Source of the DNA: Chrysomallon squamiferum
Lineage: Eukaryota; Mollusca; Gastropoda; Neomphalida; Peltospiridae
Direction of reading: 5' to 3'
Assembly (NCBI GenBank): GCA_012295275.1
Contig: CM022665.1
Span: 10,986,976-11,050,975, forward strand
Length of the DNA: 64,000 nucleotides
Numbering within the stretch: position 1 is the first letter of the stretch; each line of letters starts with the position of its first letter. Under the pieces are notes generated by a model. The model saw only the letters and a list, made by a program, of their open reading frames with translations. It did no database searches and was not told where the DNA came from. Of this stretch, positions 12,450 to 25,075 are shown in pieces. The translations under genes and the position numbers were made by a program.

Positions 12450-12655
12450 CAGGTAATGAAAAACAAAATCTGCTGCTAACCACCACAGGCTACTCATTTA
12501 TGCTTAGCAGGAAGGGGATGTTTACATGCACTTGTCCATAGACAGGAAAGCACTCACTCTAGTTTTTGAAAAATACTGAGGGCACAGTTTGGAATGGGAA
12601 ATGAATTAATGATGAAATAAAGGGGATTGATTTTTCAGCCCATCATACTGATGAA
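12450..12655 (-). mobile_element. SINE-like element, mollusc type
   Basis: CTGCTGCTAACCACCACAGG, GCTACTC, TTAGCAGGAAGGGGATG, ACATGCACTTGTCCATAGAC and AGGAAAGCAC follow one another. GGGCACAGTTTGGAATGGGA and GGGGATTGATTTTTCAGCCC come next. The order matches the other copies. Confidence 0.7.
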
Positions 12656-12669
12656 CATATGACAAACCA

Positions 12670-13075
12670 GCTTTCACCCAGAGTTATTTGAGAAGGTGTT
12701 GAACCACTATACTCTTTAAAGAGACAATATTGTTACCTTCTGAATGATTAAAACAAACTGTGACTGAAGAAAAGGCAAAAACAATAAAATAAATATATAT
12801 ATTTTTTTTCAATTTGTGCATTTAAGACTGTGTAACTATATTAATAAAGATGATGTCTGTAACAAGAGATGACATAAATGATTACTTATTTGGGAAGGTA
12901 TTAGACCCTCTCTGGAGATGAACCTGTTACCTTTTTGTATCAACAACAACCTGTGATTGAAAAGAAGGCATTAAGAAGAAAAGAAATATTTTGTCTTTAA
13001 ATTTCTGCACTGAATGCTGTGTAGCTAAGTTAACAAAGAAGAAACTGGTAACAGGAGATGATGTAGTGATTATCC
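12670..13075. repeat. Tandem duplication, about 200-bp unit
   Basis: The copies start near 12690 (GAGAAGGTGTTGAACC) and 12891 (TGGGAAGGTATTAGACC). They share TGTTACCTT, CAAACTGTGACTGAAGAAAA versus CAACCTGTGATTGAAAAGAA, and TGTAACAAGAGATGA versus GGTAACAGGAGATGA. Confidence 0.85.
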
Positions 13076-13279
13076 CCTAACAGCCCAGACCTGTGCAAAC
13101 AAAACACCTGATGTGAACTAGCTAATTAGCAACAGCTTTGATCTCTTTCTGCTAAAATAACTGCAAATACAAATAAAACACTCAGTTCAACAAGGCATGA
13201 GGATTCCTCAGTGATGATGAAGTGAGTAACATTCAGTAAGAAAACATTTGTGGATGTCTGTATGTTACAAAATAATATT

Positions 13280-13735
13280 TACACAGACAAATGTTATAAA
13301 AAGAAAAATCCACCAAGATTCTGCATGTTATAAAAAATATCCACCAACATTTTGCATGTTATAAATTAAATCCATCAACTATTTAAATAATATCTATCCA
13401 GATTCTGTATGTTATAAAATTGATATCCATCAAGGCTCTCTGTATTATACATTAAATCCATCTAGTATAAATAATATGCATCCAGACATATCAAATTACA
13501 TCCACCAAATTTTGGTATATTATAAACTGATATCCATAAAGACTTTGATGCTACAAAATAATATCCGCCCACACTTTGCATGCTATAAAATAATATCCAA
13601 TTTCTTTTTAGCATATTATGAAATGGTATCCATAAAGATTTTAAAGCTATAAAATAATATCCATGAAGACTTTGTATGTTATAAAATGATATCCACAGGG
13701 TCTATGCCTGTTATAAAAATGATAAAGTGGTGTTG
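13280..13735. repeat. Degenerate minisatellite, 30-50-bp unit, about ten copies
   Basis: Repeats of ATATCCACCAAGATTCTGCA followed by TGTTATAAAA with many substitutions and indels. Period varies between copies. Confidence 0.85.
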
Positions 13736-13784
13736 GATATAAACTTTTGTAAGGATGAAGTGTGCTGTCATTCCATAAAACTAA

Positions 13785-13965
13785 TTTTATCAGTTAGCTG
13801 TAAGGAATGCTTTACATGCACATTCCGCAGACAGAAACTTAATAGCCTTTGATAAATTGGTTATTGAGCATTCACTGAACAGGAAATGGCCCCACTGGCA
13901 CATCCAGGTAGACTGGTTCTGTGATGTAAACTTCAAAGTGTATCTATGTCCTTATTTAAGAAAGC
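13785..13965 (-). mobile_element. SINE-like element, decayed
   Basis: TCAGTTAGCTGTAAGGAATG, CTTTACATGCACATTCCGCA, AGCCTTTGATAAATTGG and AACAGGAAATGGCCCCACTG are in the same order as in other copies. The short plus-strand frame starting inside it (13857) is not a gene. Confidence 0.6.
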
Positions 13966-14859
13966 AGTTACAGTACCATGGAGACAGTTTAGTAACGATT
14001 GTGTTGGATGAGGTGGAATGGCTTCTTCACAGCAGTTTGACCGTTGAAGTTAAATTTACGAAATAATATACTTTTAGAATATTTTCATATTGTTGTTTAT
14101 TTAACGCAGAAAGATTTGATGGATATTTGTATTTTTATTTATTTATTTATTTGTTTTTTAATATTTCAATGGTTGTAGATACAAAGTAAATTCATTAATA
14201 ATAATGTTTTCTTCCTTCTTTCTTTTTGAAAAATAAAAAATCATAATATTTATAATGATATCTCTGTATAATAATAATAATATAATTATGATGATGTTGA
14301 TGATAACAACAACAACAACAACAACAATAATGCTCTGAGTACAGGCATCAAACTCTACCTTTAGAGATAAGAAGGGGAAAAAAAAAAAAATCTACCACAA
14401 TTTTTTTTTTTTTTTTGACAAGTATACATATATATAATACTGTCAGATTACAATCTTGATGTATTAGAAAAAAAAAGAGGAATTTTTGCCAACTGACAGG
14501 TCATACAATATTATCATATCACACACTTGTCCTTTCAACATTTTCCACCCTCATTTTTTTTAAAGTAATAATACGGCTACTGATCTGCAGATAGTGACAG
14601 AACTAACTAGTATGGTGGAAGTTAGCCTCACTCATCTCTGGATGACAACTTCTGATAACTCATACATCCATTACTCACAAGACCACCATGATCTCAAGGC
14701 TTAAAAATCATACATCAAAATATGTGGTGTTGAAGATATTACGGAGAAGTGTAGGTGCTCATGGTAACCACATAATAATGCCAGAATCTAGATAATTGAA
14801 AAGAAGGAAATTAAGAGAAAAATGAACATTAGAAAGGAAAGAAAAGAAGACAGACATGA

Positions 14860-15190
14860 AGATTAAAAAGAAGAAAAAGAAGAAAATTAAAAAAAAAGAA
14901 CAACACTTTGGAAGTAGGTCTTACTGAAAAGAAGAAAGAGAAAAAAAATGAAGATTAAAATGAATAAAAATAAGAGATAATGGAGAAAAATAACTTTGGA
15001 AATAGGTTTTACTGAAAAGAAGAACAAGAAAGGAAAAGAAAAATGAAAATTAAGAAGATAAAATAAGGGAAGATTGAGGGGAAAAAAATGAAAGTCTTCA
15101 TGAAAGCAGGTCTTAGTGAAAAGAAGAAGAAGAAAAGAAAAATGAAGATTAAAAAGAAGAGAAAATGGAAGAAGAAAAATTTTCTTCAAA
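14860..15190. repeat. Purine-rich tandem repeat, about 95-110 bp, three to four copies
   Basis: GGAAGTAGGTCTTACTGAAA, GGAAATAGGTTTTACTGAAA and AAGCAGGTCTTAGTGAAAAG are each followed by AAGAAGAA-rich DNA and AATGAAGATTAA. The plus strand is almost all purine. Confidence 0.8.
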
Positions 15191-16320
15191 AATTACTTTG
15201 CAATCCAGTCTGGAAATAACACTCCATTTCCTGATGTAGATGTGTACAAATACTGATAACAAAACACCTGTATTTATAGAAACTGAAATCAAACATTATA
15301 GAAAAACTATAATCATTACACAGAAGTGTTGGTCCTTTCAGGAACCATATAATAATGCCAAAATATACATTATTAAAAATAAGAAAAAATAAGAAAAAAA
15401 CTGAGAAAAAAGACCCTTTCACAACAGTAACTTTTACAGTAACATCCATTACCAAGTAAACATAAAATTTCAATACATTTTTTTTGCTTTTGTGCTTAAA
15501 GTAATGTAAACCATACATTACAGAGAAACTGTAAACATTTTAGAGAAGTGTAGGCCATTTACAATAACACTGACAAAATATACAGAACTAACAACATGAA
15601 ACAAATTCCTATATGTTCTGTTTGCTTATTACAAAAAATTGTTACAGAATCAAAAAAACTATAAGAAAGTCAACAGTTATTACATAGAATTATGGCTGAG
15701 AAATATATGCTGATGAAAGTCAGAATGAAGGAAAAGAATTTGGTTAGGGATGCATCTGGATAGTAGAAAGATAATCTGGACAATGATAATCGGGTTAAAA
15801 AAAAAAATCTTAATTTAAGATAAGATTCAACAGAGAAACAGAAACTTAAAGAATTACTGAATAATTATGATAAATGGTTTCACTTTGATTAAATATATAC
15901 ATTATAAAATTTAATTTAATAGATAATTTAATTTAATCAAAGGGAAATAACTCTTGGTGGGTAGATTATAAATGTAAAAATTGTGTCTGGAAAAGGAAAT
16001 TAATGTTTTTAAAAAAAATGATTATTGTGTTAGAAATGTTTGGGTTTTTTTGGGTGTGGGGTTCTCTTTTCTTAATACTTTCCAATGGGAGAGGCCTTCC
16101 ACAGACAATATATATATTCAGCAGGCAAAAAAAAAAAAAAAATTTGCACTGAACACTTCTTATCTCAAACCACATTTTGACTTTCTAAAAATGTACATGA
16201 TTAAAGACATGGATATTGTAGTTTTTAAATAATACCCAAAATCAAAACTAGATACTGAAAAGCTCAGTTCAAGAATGTGTTGTTTTTTTTTTTTTTTTTT
16301 TTTATTTTTTGGCCATCCCA

Positions 16321-16353
<33 letters not shown>
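16321..16353. repeat. (TA)n microsatellite
   Basis: Perfect TA array of about 32 bp next to the exon-like island at 16402-16493. Confidence 0.96.
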
Positions 16354-16357
<4 letters not shown>

Positions 16358-16401
16358 TAAATATTGCTTTACTTACAAAGAAATATTCAATTTTTGAGTC
16401 A

Positions 16402-16493
16402 GAGGTGTTCATATTCAAAACAAATGTACTTTCATCAGTCTGGATAAGCCCGAAGTCAGGGCCATCTGACCTATACAACACATTACCAAAGAT
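16402..16493 (-). other. Exon-like coding island, minus strand
   Basis: Minus-strand frame SDGPDFGLIQTDESTFVLNM continues NTSDSKIEYFF and stops at a canonical GTAAGT donor (about 16380). A plausible acceptor (TGTATAG) lies just upstream. Composition is coding-like and there is no low-complexity content. It abuts a (TA)n tract, so a piece of a dispersed repeat is equally possible. Confidence 0.25.
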
Positions 16494-17309
16494 CACTTTA
16501 CAGCATAGGACTATGCAAATAATATGTCATGATAAAAAAAAAAAAAAAAAAAAAAAAAAATTATACTCTGTCTGTGAACTAATGGAATATTCATAGAGTC
16601 GTTTTACTTTTTTTTCTCTTCACCTTAATTTTCTGGTATTATGTAATCAGTATGAAGTTATTTTTTATTTTTTATTTATTTTTTTTTTTTATCTGTATTT
16701 GATGTAGTATCCAGCCTCCACTCTTCTGCCAAGCTCGTCTAACTTAATGCAGAGTGGAAGGTAATGGATGTTGGATATTATTCACCATCGTTAATGATAT
16801 ACTTTGATTATTAGGTGATCATCAGTAGATGAGAATGTGTCACAGCAACATTATTTACTGTCACTAATGATATACTGTGATTATTAGCAAAATGATCTTG
16901 TGTGATGAATGTACCACACCACTGTATCAGTAAAATATTGTCATTATTACTTTATTATGAGTCCAGAGATAAGAGCCAGTCTAAATAGATGAGATATAGA
17001 TCAAAGGCTGTTATTACTTTTTAGGGTAGATTTAAATGGAGTGGGCAGTAGGATTGTCATCCATCACTTGCTGCATATCAGTTATGGAACCCTTGCATAT
17101 GATATAGTGAGTCACACGATCAAATCTACTTAGTGTACTACTGAATTTTTCCAGTTCCAGCTGGGAGCTCCTAAGAGGTATATTATAAACTACAGCATGT
17201 GTCCTCTTATCTGTGGGAGAATGTACAAAAAAGAATTGGTGTATTATTAACTATTATTGTTGATTCAATGAGAATTAAAAAAAAAACACTTAAAATAATT
17301 GATAAAAGT

Positions 17310-17605
17310 AATGCATAATATGAAATCAGCAACAGTTTTGAAATATAACTTACTTTAACTTGTAAGGGTAGTGTGGGACAAATGATGATATTAAAAGATC
17401 ACTTACTTTAATTGGTAAGAGTAAAACATAATAACAAATCAGCAACAGTTTAAAAAAAACAGTTCTAACTGGTAAGAGTAGACCATAATGTCAGCTGAGT
17501 GACAGTTTTAAAATCTAATGCTTAAGAGTAACCCATGAATGGCTTCAACACCAGTTTTGAAATATAACTTACTCTAACTGGTAAGAGTAACCCATCATGA
17601 GAAAA
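17310..17605. repeat. Degenerate tandem repeat
   Basis: CAGCAACAGTTTTGAAATAT, AACTTACTTTAACTTGTAAG and ACTGGTAAGAGTAACCCAT recur about four times with variable spacing. Confidence 0.75.
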
Positions 17606-18005
17606 CATTAGGTTTCTTCTTTTTTCTTTTGACAGAATCTCAAGATTGACAGTTTATAAGTGATAATATAAAGATGTGCAGCCACTTAACAAATTCTTAT
17701 TTATTCAGGTGAGAGTCTTAAGGATTATAAATTTACCTTAATTATTTTTCATGGTAGATTTAAATAATTTTATTAGCATAGGTGACTGCTTTAATCTCAT
17801 TAAATTAATTAATTCTAGATTAAAAATATATTAAGGTAAAATATATTTCCTTTGAACATTATGTTATTTCTCTTTGATATATATATATATAAACCTGACC
17901 AAAAGTGCAAATGAATGAGAGAGATAGATGAACAGATATTAATTAAGTACAATAAAAAATTTATCTGGAATCTGAACACTTTTTCTTGGAACTGCTATTA
18001 CAAAT

Positions 18006-18013
18006 CAAGCACA

Positions 18014-18049
<36 letters not shown>

Positions 18050-18324
18050 AAATATGCACATACAACTGAAACAAACAGACACATTCTTCTTTTCAGTAAC
18101 ATAATGATATGAAAAGGAAAACACAAGTGTTCATTGAACGAGCTGTTCTTTTTTCAACTAGCAGCAAGGGATTTTTTTAGTTTACCTTCCCATAGACTGA
18201 AAATCATATTTAACATAGCCTTTGATGAACACATCATATGGGACTGGCTTGACTTATTTAGGACCGATTGTGCAACCTAAAATACATCGTCTGATCTGTA
18301 ACCAAAAATATATGTACTGTATGC

Positions 18325-18357
<33 letters not shown>
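18006..18357. repeat. (CA)n at 18006-18045 and (GT)n at 18328-18357
   Basis: Two complementary dinucleotide arrays about 280 bp apart, flanking a SINE-like element. Together they are a potential inverted repeat. Confidence 0.93.
18135..18290 (-). mobile_element. SINE-like element, decayed
   Basis: It contains GAGCTGTTCTTTTTTCAACT, AGCAGCAAGGGATTTTTT, ACCTTCCCATAGACTGAAAA and ATAGCCTTTGATGAACAC. The piece GGACCGATTGTGCAACCTAA resembles the tRNA-like end in antisense. Confidence 0.65.
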
Positions 18358-18361
<4 letters not shown>

Positions 18362-18799
18362 GAGAGACATGGAAAGGAAAGATGAATGAGCATATCATGT
18401 ATTATCAGCCATGAACAACAGATACAGCGTGTAAAACAAAGCACACAAGTACTTGTAATCCTTGAAATGATTTTATAGCAGAAGAAGAAAGTGAAGAAAA
18501 AAAATCCTCTGTACACAGATCACTGAGAAACACTACTTGTATCAGCTACAAGGAGTTCACAGTGATATCTCTGAGAGAAATATCTAAGCAGACCACCAGA
18601 CACATCATTGTTGAAATTCCTCAGGTAGAAGACAAATGAAGGTCTGGACTTTTTAACAAGTCAAAAGCTTTGTCCAGAATCTTGCAAGAGATATATGGAA
18701 GAACCCGCCCTTAACAGCACATCTTTAAACTAATCACAGCTTCAAAGCAAATCATTGCTGGAGTGTGTGTGTTTGTGTGTGTGTGTCAAGACAGATATT

Positions 18800-18965
18800 T
18801 CAACAGTGATGAAGTGGTTAAGTTATCACTTACAGGACTGGTAAGCACTGGGATCAAATCCAATTACCAGCTTCTATCCTAACTTCTTCAAATCCTGATA
18901 CACTAATGGTGAATTTGGTTATCAAGTCAGAATGTTTCACTGACTGAATGCCCAGAGAGTGATAT
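18800..18965 (+). mobile_element. tRNA-derived SINE-like fragment
   Basis: GTGATGAAGTGGTTAAG resembles a pol III A box, and about 40 bp on GGGATCAAATCC resembles a B box (GGTTCGANTCC). An unrelated-looking body follows. A tRNA-derived SINE head is likely; a tRNA gene is not, since the arms do not pair convincingly. Confidence 0.4.
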
Positions 18966-19139
18966 GGGTGGCAGAATAAACCTTCTTGAAAGCACCCTTT
19001 GGCTTATTTCTCTTTTATACATATACTTTGTGTCTTTCAGCCAGTGAGAAGGTATATATATATTTAGATACATATTGCTGTTAGTTTGATACAAGTAAGT
19101 AATAAAATGGCAGTGGTAGTCATATTATCATTAAGAATC

Positions 19140-19510
19140 CTGCATCTAATATAAGATAATTATTGATGTATTTATTTACCAATCAATATATCTATATAAA
19201 GATTGTGATTTTATTAAAATCAACATAACTGTTTTGTTTTTTTGTTTTTTGATTGTTTTTTTTATATGGCAATAACTGAGCATCAATTAAAATACATATT
19301 TATCTATAAATTCTGTGTCAGAAGCATACATTTAATATCTAATAATTGTTAATGTATTTATTTACTATTCTATATATTACCCACATAAAGACTGAGATTT
19401 TATTAAAATCAACATCATTTTTTTTTTTTTTTTGGTTGTGGCAATAACCAAACATCAATCCAAATACATATTTATCTATGTAACATATAAATCCTGTGTC
19501 CAAAAAAAAT
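19140..19510. repeat. Tandem dimer, about 186-bp unit
   Basis: ATTGATGTATTTATTTACC near 19162 recurs near 19348. Both copies continue with GATTTTATTAAAATCAACAT, a T tract, GGCAATAAC and ATACATATTTATCTAT. Confidence 0.88.
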
Positions 19511-19814
19511 ACAATAATTATAAAATGCTAACAATGTAGATGTGCTTAAAACCAAAACCATTCTCTTTACCATAGCCTCAGAACTGTATGGCCAAACACA
19601 ATCTGAAACAAAGCAGGTGATTATATTATCTGGAACATTTGTTTAATTTTTGGCACCAAATCTCTATGATCATAAAGTGCTGGCTTCAAGGTGCATCATC
19701 AACAGTACAGGAACATCCACTTTCCTTTTATTACCTTTGTTTATTGCAAGTGGTCAGCAAGGTCCAGAAATAAGTGACCATCCAAATAGATGAGCTATAG
19801 ATCACAGGCTATTG

Positions 19815-20285
19815 CTGGTCAAGATACAAACATTTGATAGGTATCAGTGAAAACCTTGAAAGGATTATTGACAACTGCTGAACCATTAGTGAGACAGTCA
19901 TTTTTATGATGCCAAGAGTTGTGAAATTCCTGCATAGGTGATATAGATTTCTGGTTAAAAACTGAAAGAATATATACATGCCACAAAGAGATAGGATACA
20001 TAGGAAAAAAAATATATAATCAAACATATTCAAGGGAGCAATATAGAAAGCTACTGAACCATTAATCATAGTGTAAATTTTATGACTCCAAGAGTTGTGA
20101 AAATTTACTATTTATGGTTCAAGGGGTTTATATTTCTTGTTAAAAATTGAATTGGATGTAGAAAAATTATTAGTATACAGGGAACATAAGAGATGGAAGT
20201 TTCTGAATCACTGGGCTTAGAGAAATTTTATGACTGCAAGATTTTTGAAAACCTTCTATTCATGGTTCAGATACTTATTAAACAT
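19815..20285. repeat. Tandem trimer, about 170-bp unit
   Basis: Three copies of a segment with ACTGAACCATTA, TTTATGACTCCAAGAGTTGT, GAAATT and GGTTAAAAACTGAA variants. Derived open frames are not genes. Confidence 0.8.
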
Positions 20286-20377
20286 TTAATGACATATACA
20301 AAGGGTATATTATATTAACAGAAGAGATCGAGAATAAAATACTAGATACTTTTCTTGATCATCAACCACAAAACATA

Positions 20378-20423
<46 letters not shown>

Positions 20424-20449
20424 CAATAACACCACCATCAGTAATAATG

Positions 20450-20497
<48 letters not shown>

Positions 20498-20522
20498 GTA
20501 ATAATAATAATAATAATATAAT
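20378..20522. repeat. Compound (AAT)n microsatellite
   Basis: Two AAT arrays (about 20378-20420 and 20447-20520) separated by CACCACCATCAGTAATGA. They code artificial poly-Ile frames. Confidence 0.96.
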
Positions 20523-21064
20523 AATAATTATAAAAGAAATTCTTCATTTGTTAATAACTTGAAAACAGACATGGTGAAAATGTCACAGTGAGGGGGAATT
20601 TGCCAGGTAATTAGACATTGTTGCAGTGAACAAAAACATTCTTGTCTTCTTATCATTATTCCAATCTCATACAATCAGTTATTTTAGACTCTCCCTCTAT
20701 AAACTACTACAGCTCAGCAACGTCTGCCAGTGGCAGCCATCTTGGATTCTGGCAAAGCACAGGTGTGAACAAGTGGAAAGGACATTCCGTTCATTGCTAA
20801 CAATTCTGTTGTTGATGCTTAGAGCATAAACTTTACATTTCTCTTGGAAAAAAGAAAAAGAAGAAGATTGTTGGTCAAGATCTTCCATAGACATGATTGT
20901 AACTAACAGAAGGGATCATATTTTAATGCCAACCATCAATTTATTCTTACCTTTATACTTATTTTAAAACCTTAAGTTTCAACAGTGTAGAGATCTCAGG
21001 TCATTGCTCCTATAGATGATAATAATAATAATAATTTCAAAAAAAAAGTTTTTTTTAAATAAAC

Positions 21065-21099
<35 letters not shown>

Positions 21100-21289
21100 T
21101 ATTAGTATTATTATTAAATGTTCTTGATCATAAAAATAATAATTGTATGTTGTTTTGGTGATGCTAATAACCCAATCACCTTGTAGTTGTTCACAATTTA
21201 ATAATACACTTTAATATTAATGGTCATGAAGTATCAAACATACACTTTCTATATAATGATAATACAAAAAAGGAAATCTACTGTAGTAT

Positions 21290-21465
21290 CTCCATAGACC
21301 ACTCTTACTGAATAGCAGTAAGTGATTTTATATATTTACCTTCCCATAAATATTAAAACATATACAATGGCTTTTGATAAGCTAGTGCTGTAGTACTGAT
21401 TAGAACTGTAAATAGGCCAAATGAAGCAATGACCAGGATTGATCCTGTGACCAATGCTCTGAAAC
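21290..21465 (-). mobile_element. SINE-like element, decayed
   Basis: ACCACTCTTACTGAATAGCA, GTAAGTGATTTTATATAT, TACCTTCCCATAAATA and TGGCTTTTGATAAGCTAG are in canonical order. ATTGATCCTGTGACCAATGC, an antisense B-box-like end, follows. Confidence 0.65.
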
Positions 21466-22189
21466 AATAATAATTTACTGATTATACTACCAAATCAGAA
21501 ATTGATGACAAAATGATATGTAATTAGTAACTTCTTCATTTTAAACATCTGACAAGTAACTGAAGAAATGTAACTGCTTGATGAATTCTACTTCCTCAAG
21601 AATTCTCATTAGATATATCACAAACTTAATGAAAACCACCATTATTAGTATCTGAGTCATTCAAGATGGCCATCTAGAATTTCTATATTAGTGAGAATTT
21701 CAAATTAATCCAAATCATCTATTATGTATCACCTTACTTCATTTAGAATTATTACTTATCAGTAAAAGAAACTAGGATATATTAACTGTTATAGATTTCT
21801 TGATGTCAGTGAAACTTTTAATTTTCACCGACATATAATACTATCCAAACAACTGACTCATCAATTCAAACTAATGACTATGAGGTTTTTGGGGAGGGTT
21901 TCTTCCGTTTTTTTACTCTTTATTTTTAAGCTGTAATGGAAAGTTTACAGTTGCTGTCCTCAGTTCAAGATATATTTCTCTATTTCAGGGAGGTAACAGT
22001 GATGTAGACAGTCATTTCTTACTCATGGATGTATGACTCATTCCTTTATAGACTGGAAGATTCAATCATATATGAGTAAATTATTTGGAAATGTGACTTT
22101 ACGAAGTTTTATCAATACTTTCAGAGTAAATCTATCTTATGTGCTGAGACAAGATTAATATTGTTCAGTGTGTTAGTGAATCCTGACAG

Positions 22190-22560
22190 TAATTTAGATG
22201 ATTAATAAATACAAATTACATATTTTCATAACACAAGCTCTAACTTACATTTAAAAACTGTATATTATCAGTAAAGAAAATGATCACTGATTCATATTAT
22301 TGACAGATAAAAATTATGCTTTTTCATGACATGAATTTTAATTTTGATTTAAAAGTCATGTATTTTGAACGAAACAAGTTTTCACTGATTCATATTGATA
22401 AATAAATAGTTTTGCTGTATAAACTTTAATTTAGATTTAAGGAAGCACCATTATTTCAAATTATTAATAAAACTCTGTTATTATTTTCACTTAATTTAGG
22501 TTTAAAAGTATTATATTTTAATTAATAGAACTAAACATTAATCTAGACTTACAAAATAAA
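22190..22560. repeat. Degenerate tandem repeat, about 95-bp unit, four copies
   Basis: Recurring pieces are CACTGATTCATATT, GACAGATAAAAATTATG, TTTTAATTTTGATTTAAAAG and CATGTATTTT-like ends. Confidence 0.7.
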
Positions 22561-23954
22561 AAAAAAAAAAAAAAAAAAATCATGTCTTCATTTAAATATT
22601 TTTACTGTTATTCTACAACTATTGCCAAGAAATGCAATATGTAAGTTGTATATCAGAGGTTAAAAATCACGAAAATGTAAAATAGTTTCCAAAGAACAAG
22701 AATAAATTTATGTTAACCAGAGTGATGTTGTGACTGTGTTATGTGTTAGACTTAAAAGTAAAGTTTACTATAAAACTGGCAGTTATTACAAGCAAATGAA
22801 GATTACATACATAAGATTCAGTTTATTTTACAGTTTTAATCTCTACAGTTGTAAAATAAATAAAGAAAGAAAGATTTGGTAATGTATTATCTCATTTTCC
22901 TGTCTAAAATAAACTCCAGTAGATGAAAACATTTAATAATGTTAAATAATTAAATAAATACAATTGTGTGTGTGTGTGAGACAGAGAGACAGCATATGTA
23001 TTTGTGCATGTGCATGCAAAAATATTGGAAAAAATTCATTTTGCAGAAAATCCTACTTTATTACAATATTATCCAATAAAATTAACTGACAAAATACAAA
23101 ATTATATTTAATAATAATAAATAAATAAATAAATAAATAATGTTTATCACTGGATGTCAAACATTTACTATTTCTGACAGTATTATCATTCACATACTGT
23201 GGAACATCACACTTTTAAAATTTGTTTTTCAATTAATACTATTAATTCATTTTAAAAAATCAATTTGCCACAAAATGAAGAGGTTTTGATACTTCTCCAT
23301 GCAGTATCCTGTAGTGACTACAAGTGAAATAATGAAGTCAGCAATCTAATCAAAAGGAAGAGCTAGTTTAATTATCTTAGACAACCAGACACTTTTACCG
23401 TCATCATGTATGTGTACTGATAAGAATGATTTCATTATTTGTTTGTGTGATAGTCAGTCATATGAATCAGATGACATCAACAGGTTCCCATCACACTTCA
23501 GTAATGTATGGAAATTAAATTTCTAATGCTACTCCAGCACTTCCTGATGACTGAACATTAAGTATCACAGATCCATCAAAACTAAAGAAGCTTGAAATCA
23601 CTGAATTTGAGATCCTGGAGATATTTTTTTTTATGTTAATATTAAAGTGACAGGCTTGTGGAGAATATGATTTAGCATTGTTTGGGATCCCTCTGTTGCA
23701 GTTACAGTATAAAATGTTAAAGTTACTGTATGAATAAAGTGTTAAACTGATGTACAAAGTATCATAACTTACATCATTCCTCTTGATATCTAGATCTGTT
23801 TTTGCCTCAGAAAAATATCTAAAATCAAATACCTCTCTCTCTCTCTCTCTTTCTGTGTCACTTTTCTTTTTTTCTCGTTTTCTTTCTCTCCATCTCTCTC
23901 TTTCTATCTCTACATATCTCTGTCTTTCTTTCTTTCTCAGGATAGATACAAAAA

Positions 23955-24330
23955 AATATATAAAAAATTTCTCTATAAAATATGCAAACACATTCAGATG
24001 AAATATAATATGGTTGATGGCCTATGATGGGCATTATATAATACTTATTTCAAACCAGGTTTTAACTTTAGATTTTTATATTAACATTAACAAAGTACAG
24101 CTCTGTTTGATAGCAGACAGCCAATGTAATTTTGTTGCTGCTGGGTTTTTTGTTAAACATTAATTCATTTATTAATTTCAAATGAGTAGGGAAATCTTTA
24201 TCTTTGCCTAGATTTTGTATAAAATATGTAAACATATTCAGCTGAAGTATAGAGTGATTGATGATCAGTATAACATGAAACCCATTTAGTAGTCATACAT
24301 CTAATTTCAGTGAAGTTGGGATTATATTTC
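23955..24330. repeat. Tandem duplication, about 250 bp
   Basis: CTATAAAATATGCAAACACA near 23972 recurs as GTATAAAATATGTAAACATA near 24220, followed by TTCAGATGAAATATAAT and TTCAGCTGAAGTATAGA and a TTGATGG/TTGATGA stretch. Confidence 0.7.
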
Positions 24331-24439
24331 TAAGCTGAACAGTTTAAACATTACTCTGACTCAAATGTAAAAATTCTGAGACAAGTATTTAATAAAAAAA
24401 TAAATAAAAAATTATGATGTATTTATAGATATAATTCTC

Positions 24440-24645
24440 CTAATTAACAGCAAGAAATTCTTTTTTATTTGTTTTCTTATATATAGGGCAGTATATACCA
24501 CAGCTGCAACACAAAATCATTGGAGCACTGTTTGGAATGGGAAATAACCCAGTAGACCACTGACTGGAATCAATCATTTTTTAATCATGACACAAACAAG
24601 GAATTTACCAGTGAACTAAATCTTGTCCAGCATTTCGAAATACAA
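24440..24645 (-). mobile_element. SINE-like element, best preserved right half
   Basis: TAATTAACAGCAAGAAATTC opens it. Then come GGAGCACTGTTTGGAATGGG, AAATAACCCAGTAGACCACT, GACTGGAATCAATCATT and a decayed tRNA-like end (CCAGTGAACTAAATC). Confidence 0.7.
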
Positions 24646-24789
24646 ATATTTTACATACAGTATTAAAAATTTTTATTTCAGAAAGGACCTTTACGGACCA
24701 ACAAAACTGATATGCTTTTGAAATTAAGTAATGACAATTCTTAATATACTTAAAGAATTAGCTCATTGGGTTTTTCAGGAGAACTGATC

Positions 24790-25075
24790 TTGTGACCAGT
24801 CATGCTTCAGTCCAGTACTCTGCCATAGATCTACATCATGTAAAGAAAATAATAACAAAAAAAAAATGAAAGAAGAGACAGTCAATGACATCATACAACT
24901 GAATTGAGACAGTGACTCATCATCGGTCAGTGGCATGATGCATGACTGGACTTGGGCGGTCAATGTACGACTGTAGTCAATATATGTCTGAGCGAATAAA
25001 AACAGTACATCAACAGTTACTTCCTGAACAACTTTGATCTCCAAGAAATGTTCAAGAAAGGCTTGCAGCAAACAG
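24790..25075 (-). other. Coding-like open frame, unassigned
   Basis: A minus-strand frame of about 65 ordinary-looking residues contains VVQEVTVDVLFLFAQTYIDY and LTAQVQSCIMPLTDDESLSQ. It then runs into a Phe-rich poly-T-coded stretch. CpG dinucleotides are commoner here than around it. No clear splice-site pair was found. It could be a transposon or pseudogene fragment. Confidence 0.22.

Larger units (their letters stand above)
16948..19815. repeat. Pair of dispersed short repeats (16948-17010 and 19755-19815)
   Basis: GTCCAGAGATAAGAGCCAGT and AAATAGATGAGATATAGATC near 16960 match GTCCAGAAATAAGTGACCAT and AAATAGATGAGCTATAGATC near 19770. About 55 bp is shared; the DNA between is unrelated. 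Confidence 0.7.

Noticed and set aside
13857-14066. 69-codon plus-strand frame with ordinary composition
   Set aside because: Its first half lies in a decayed SINE-like element and there is no splice or homology support.
18800-18880. tRNA gene
   Set aside because: A- and B-box-like motifs are present, but acceptor and anticodon arms do not pair; a SINE head fits better.
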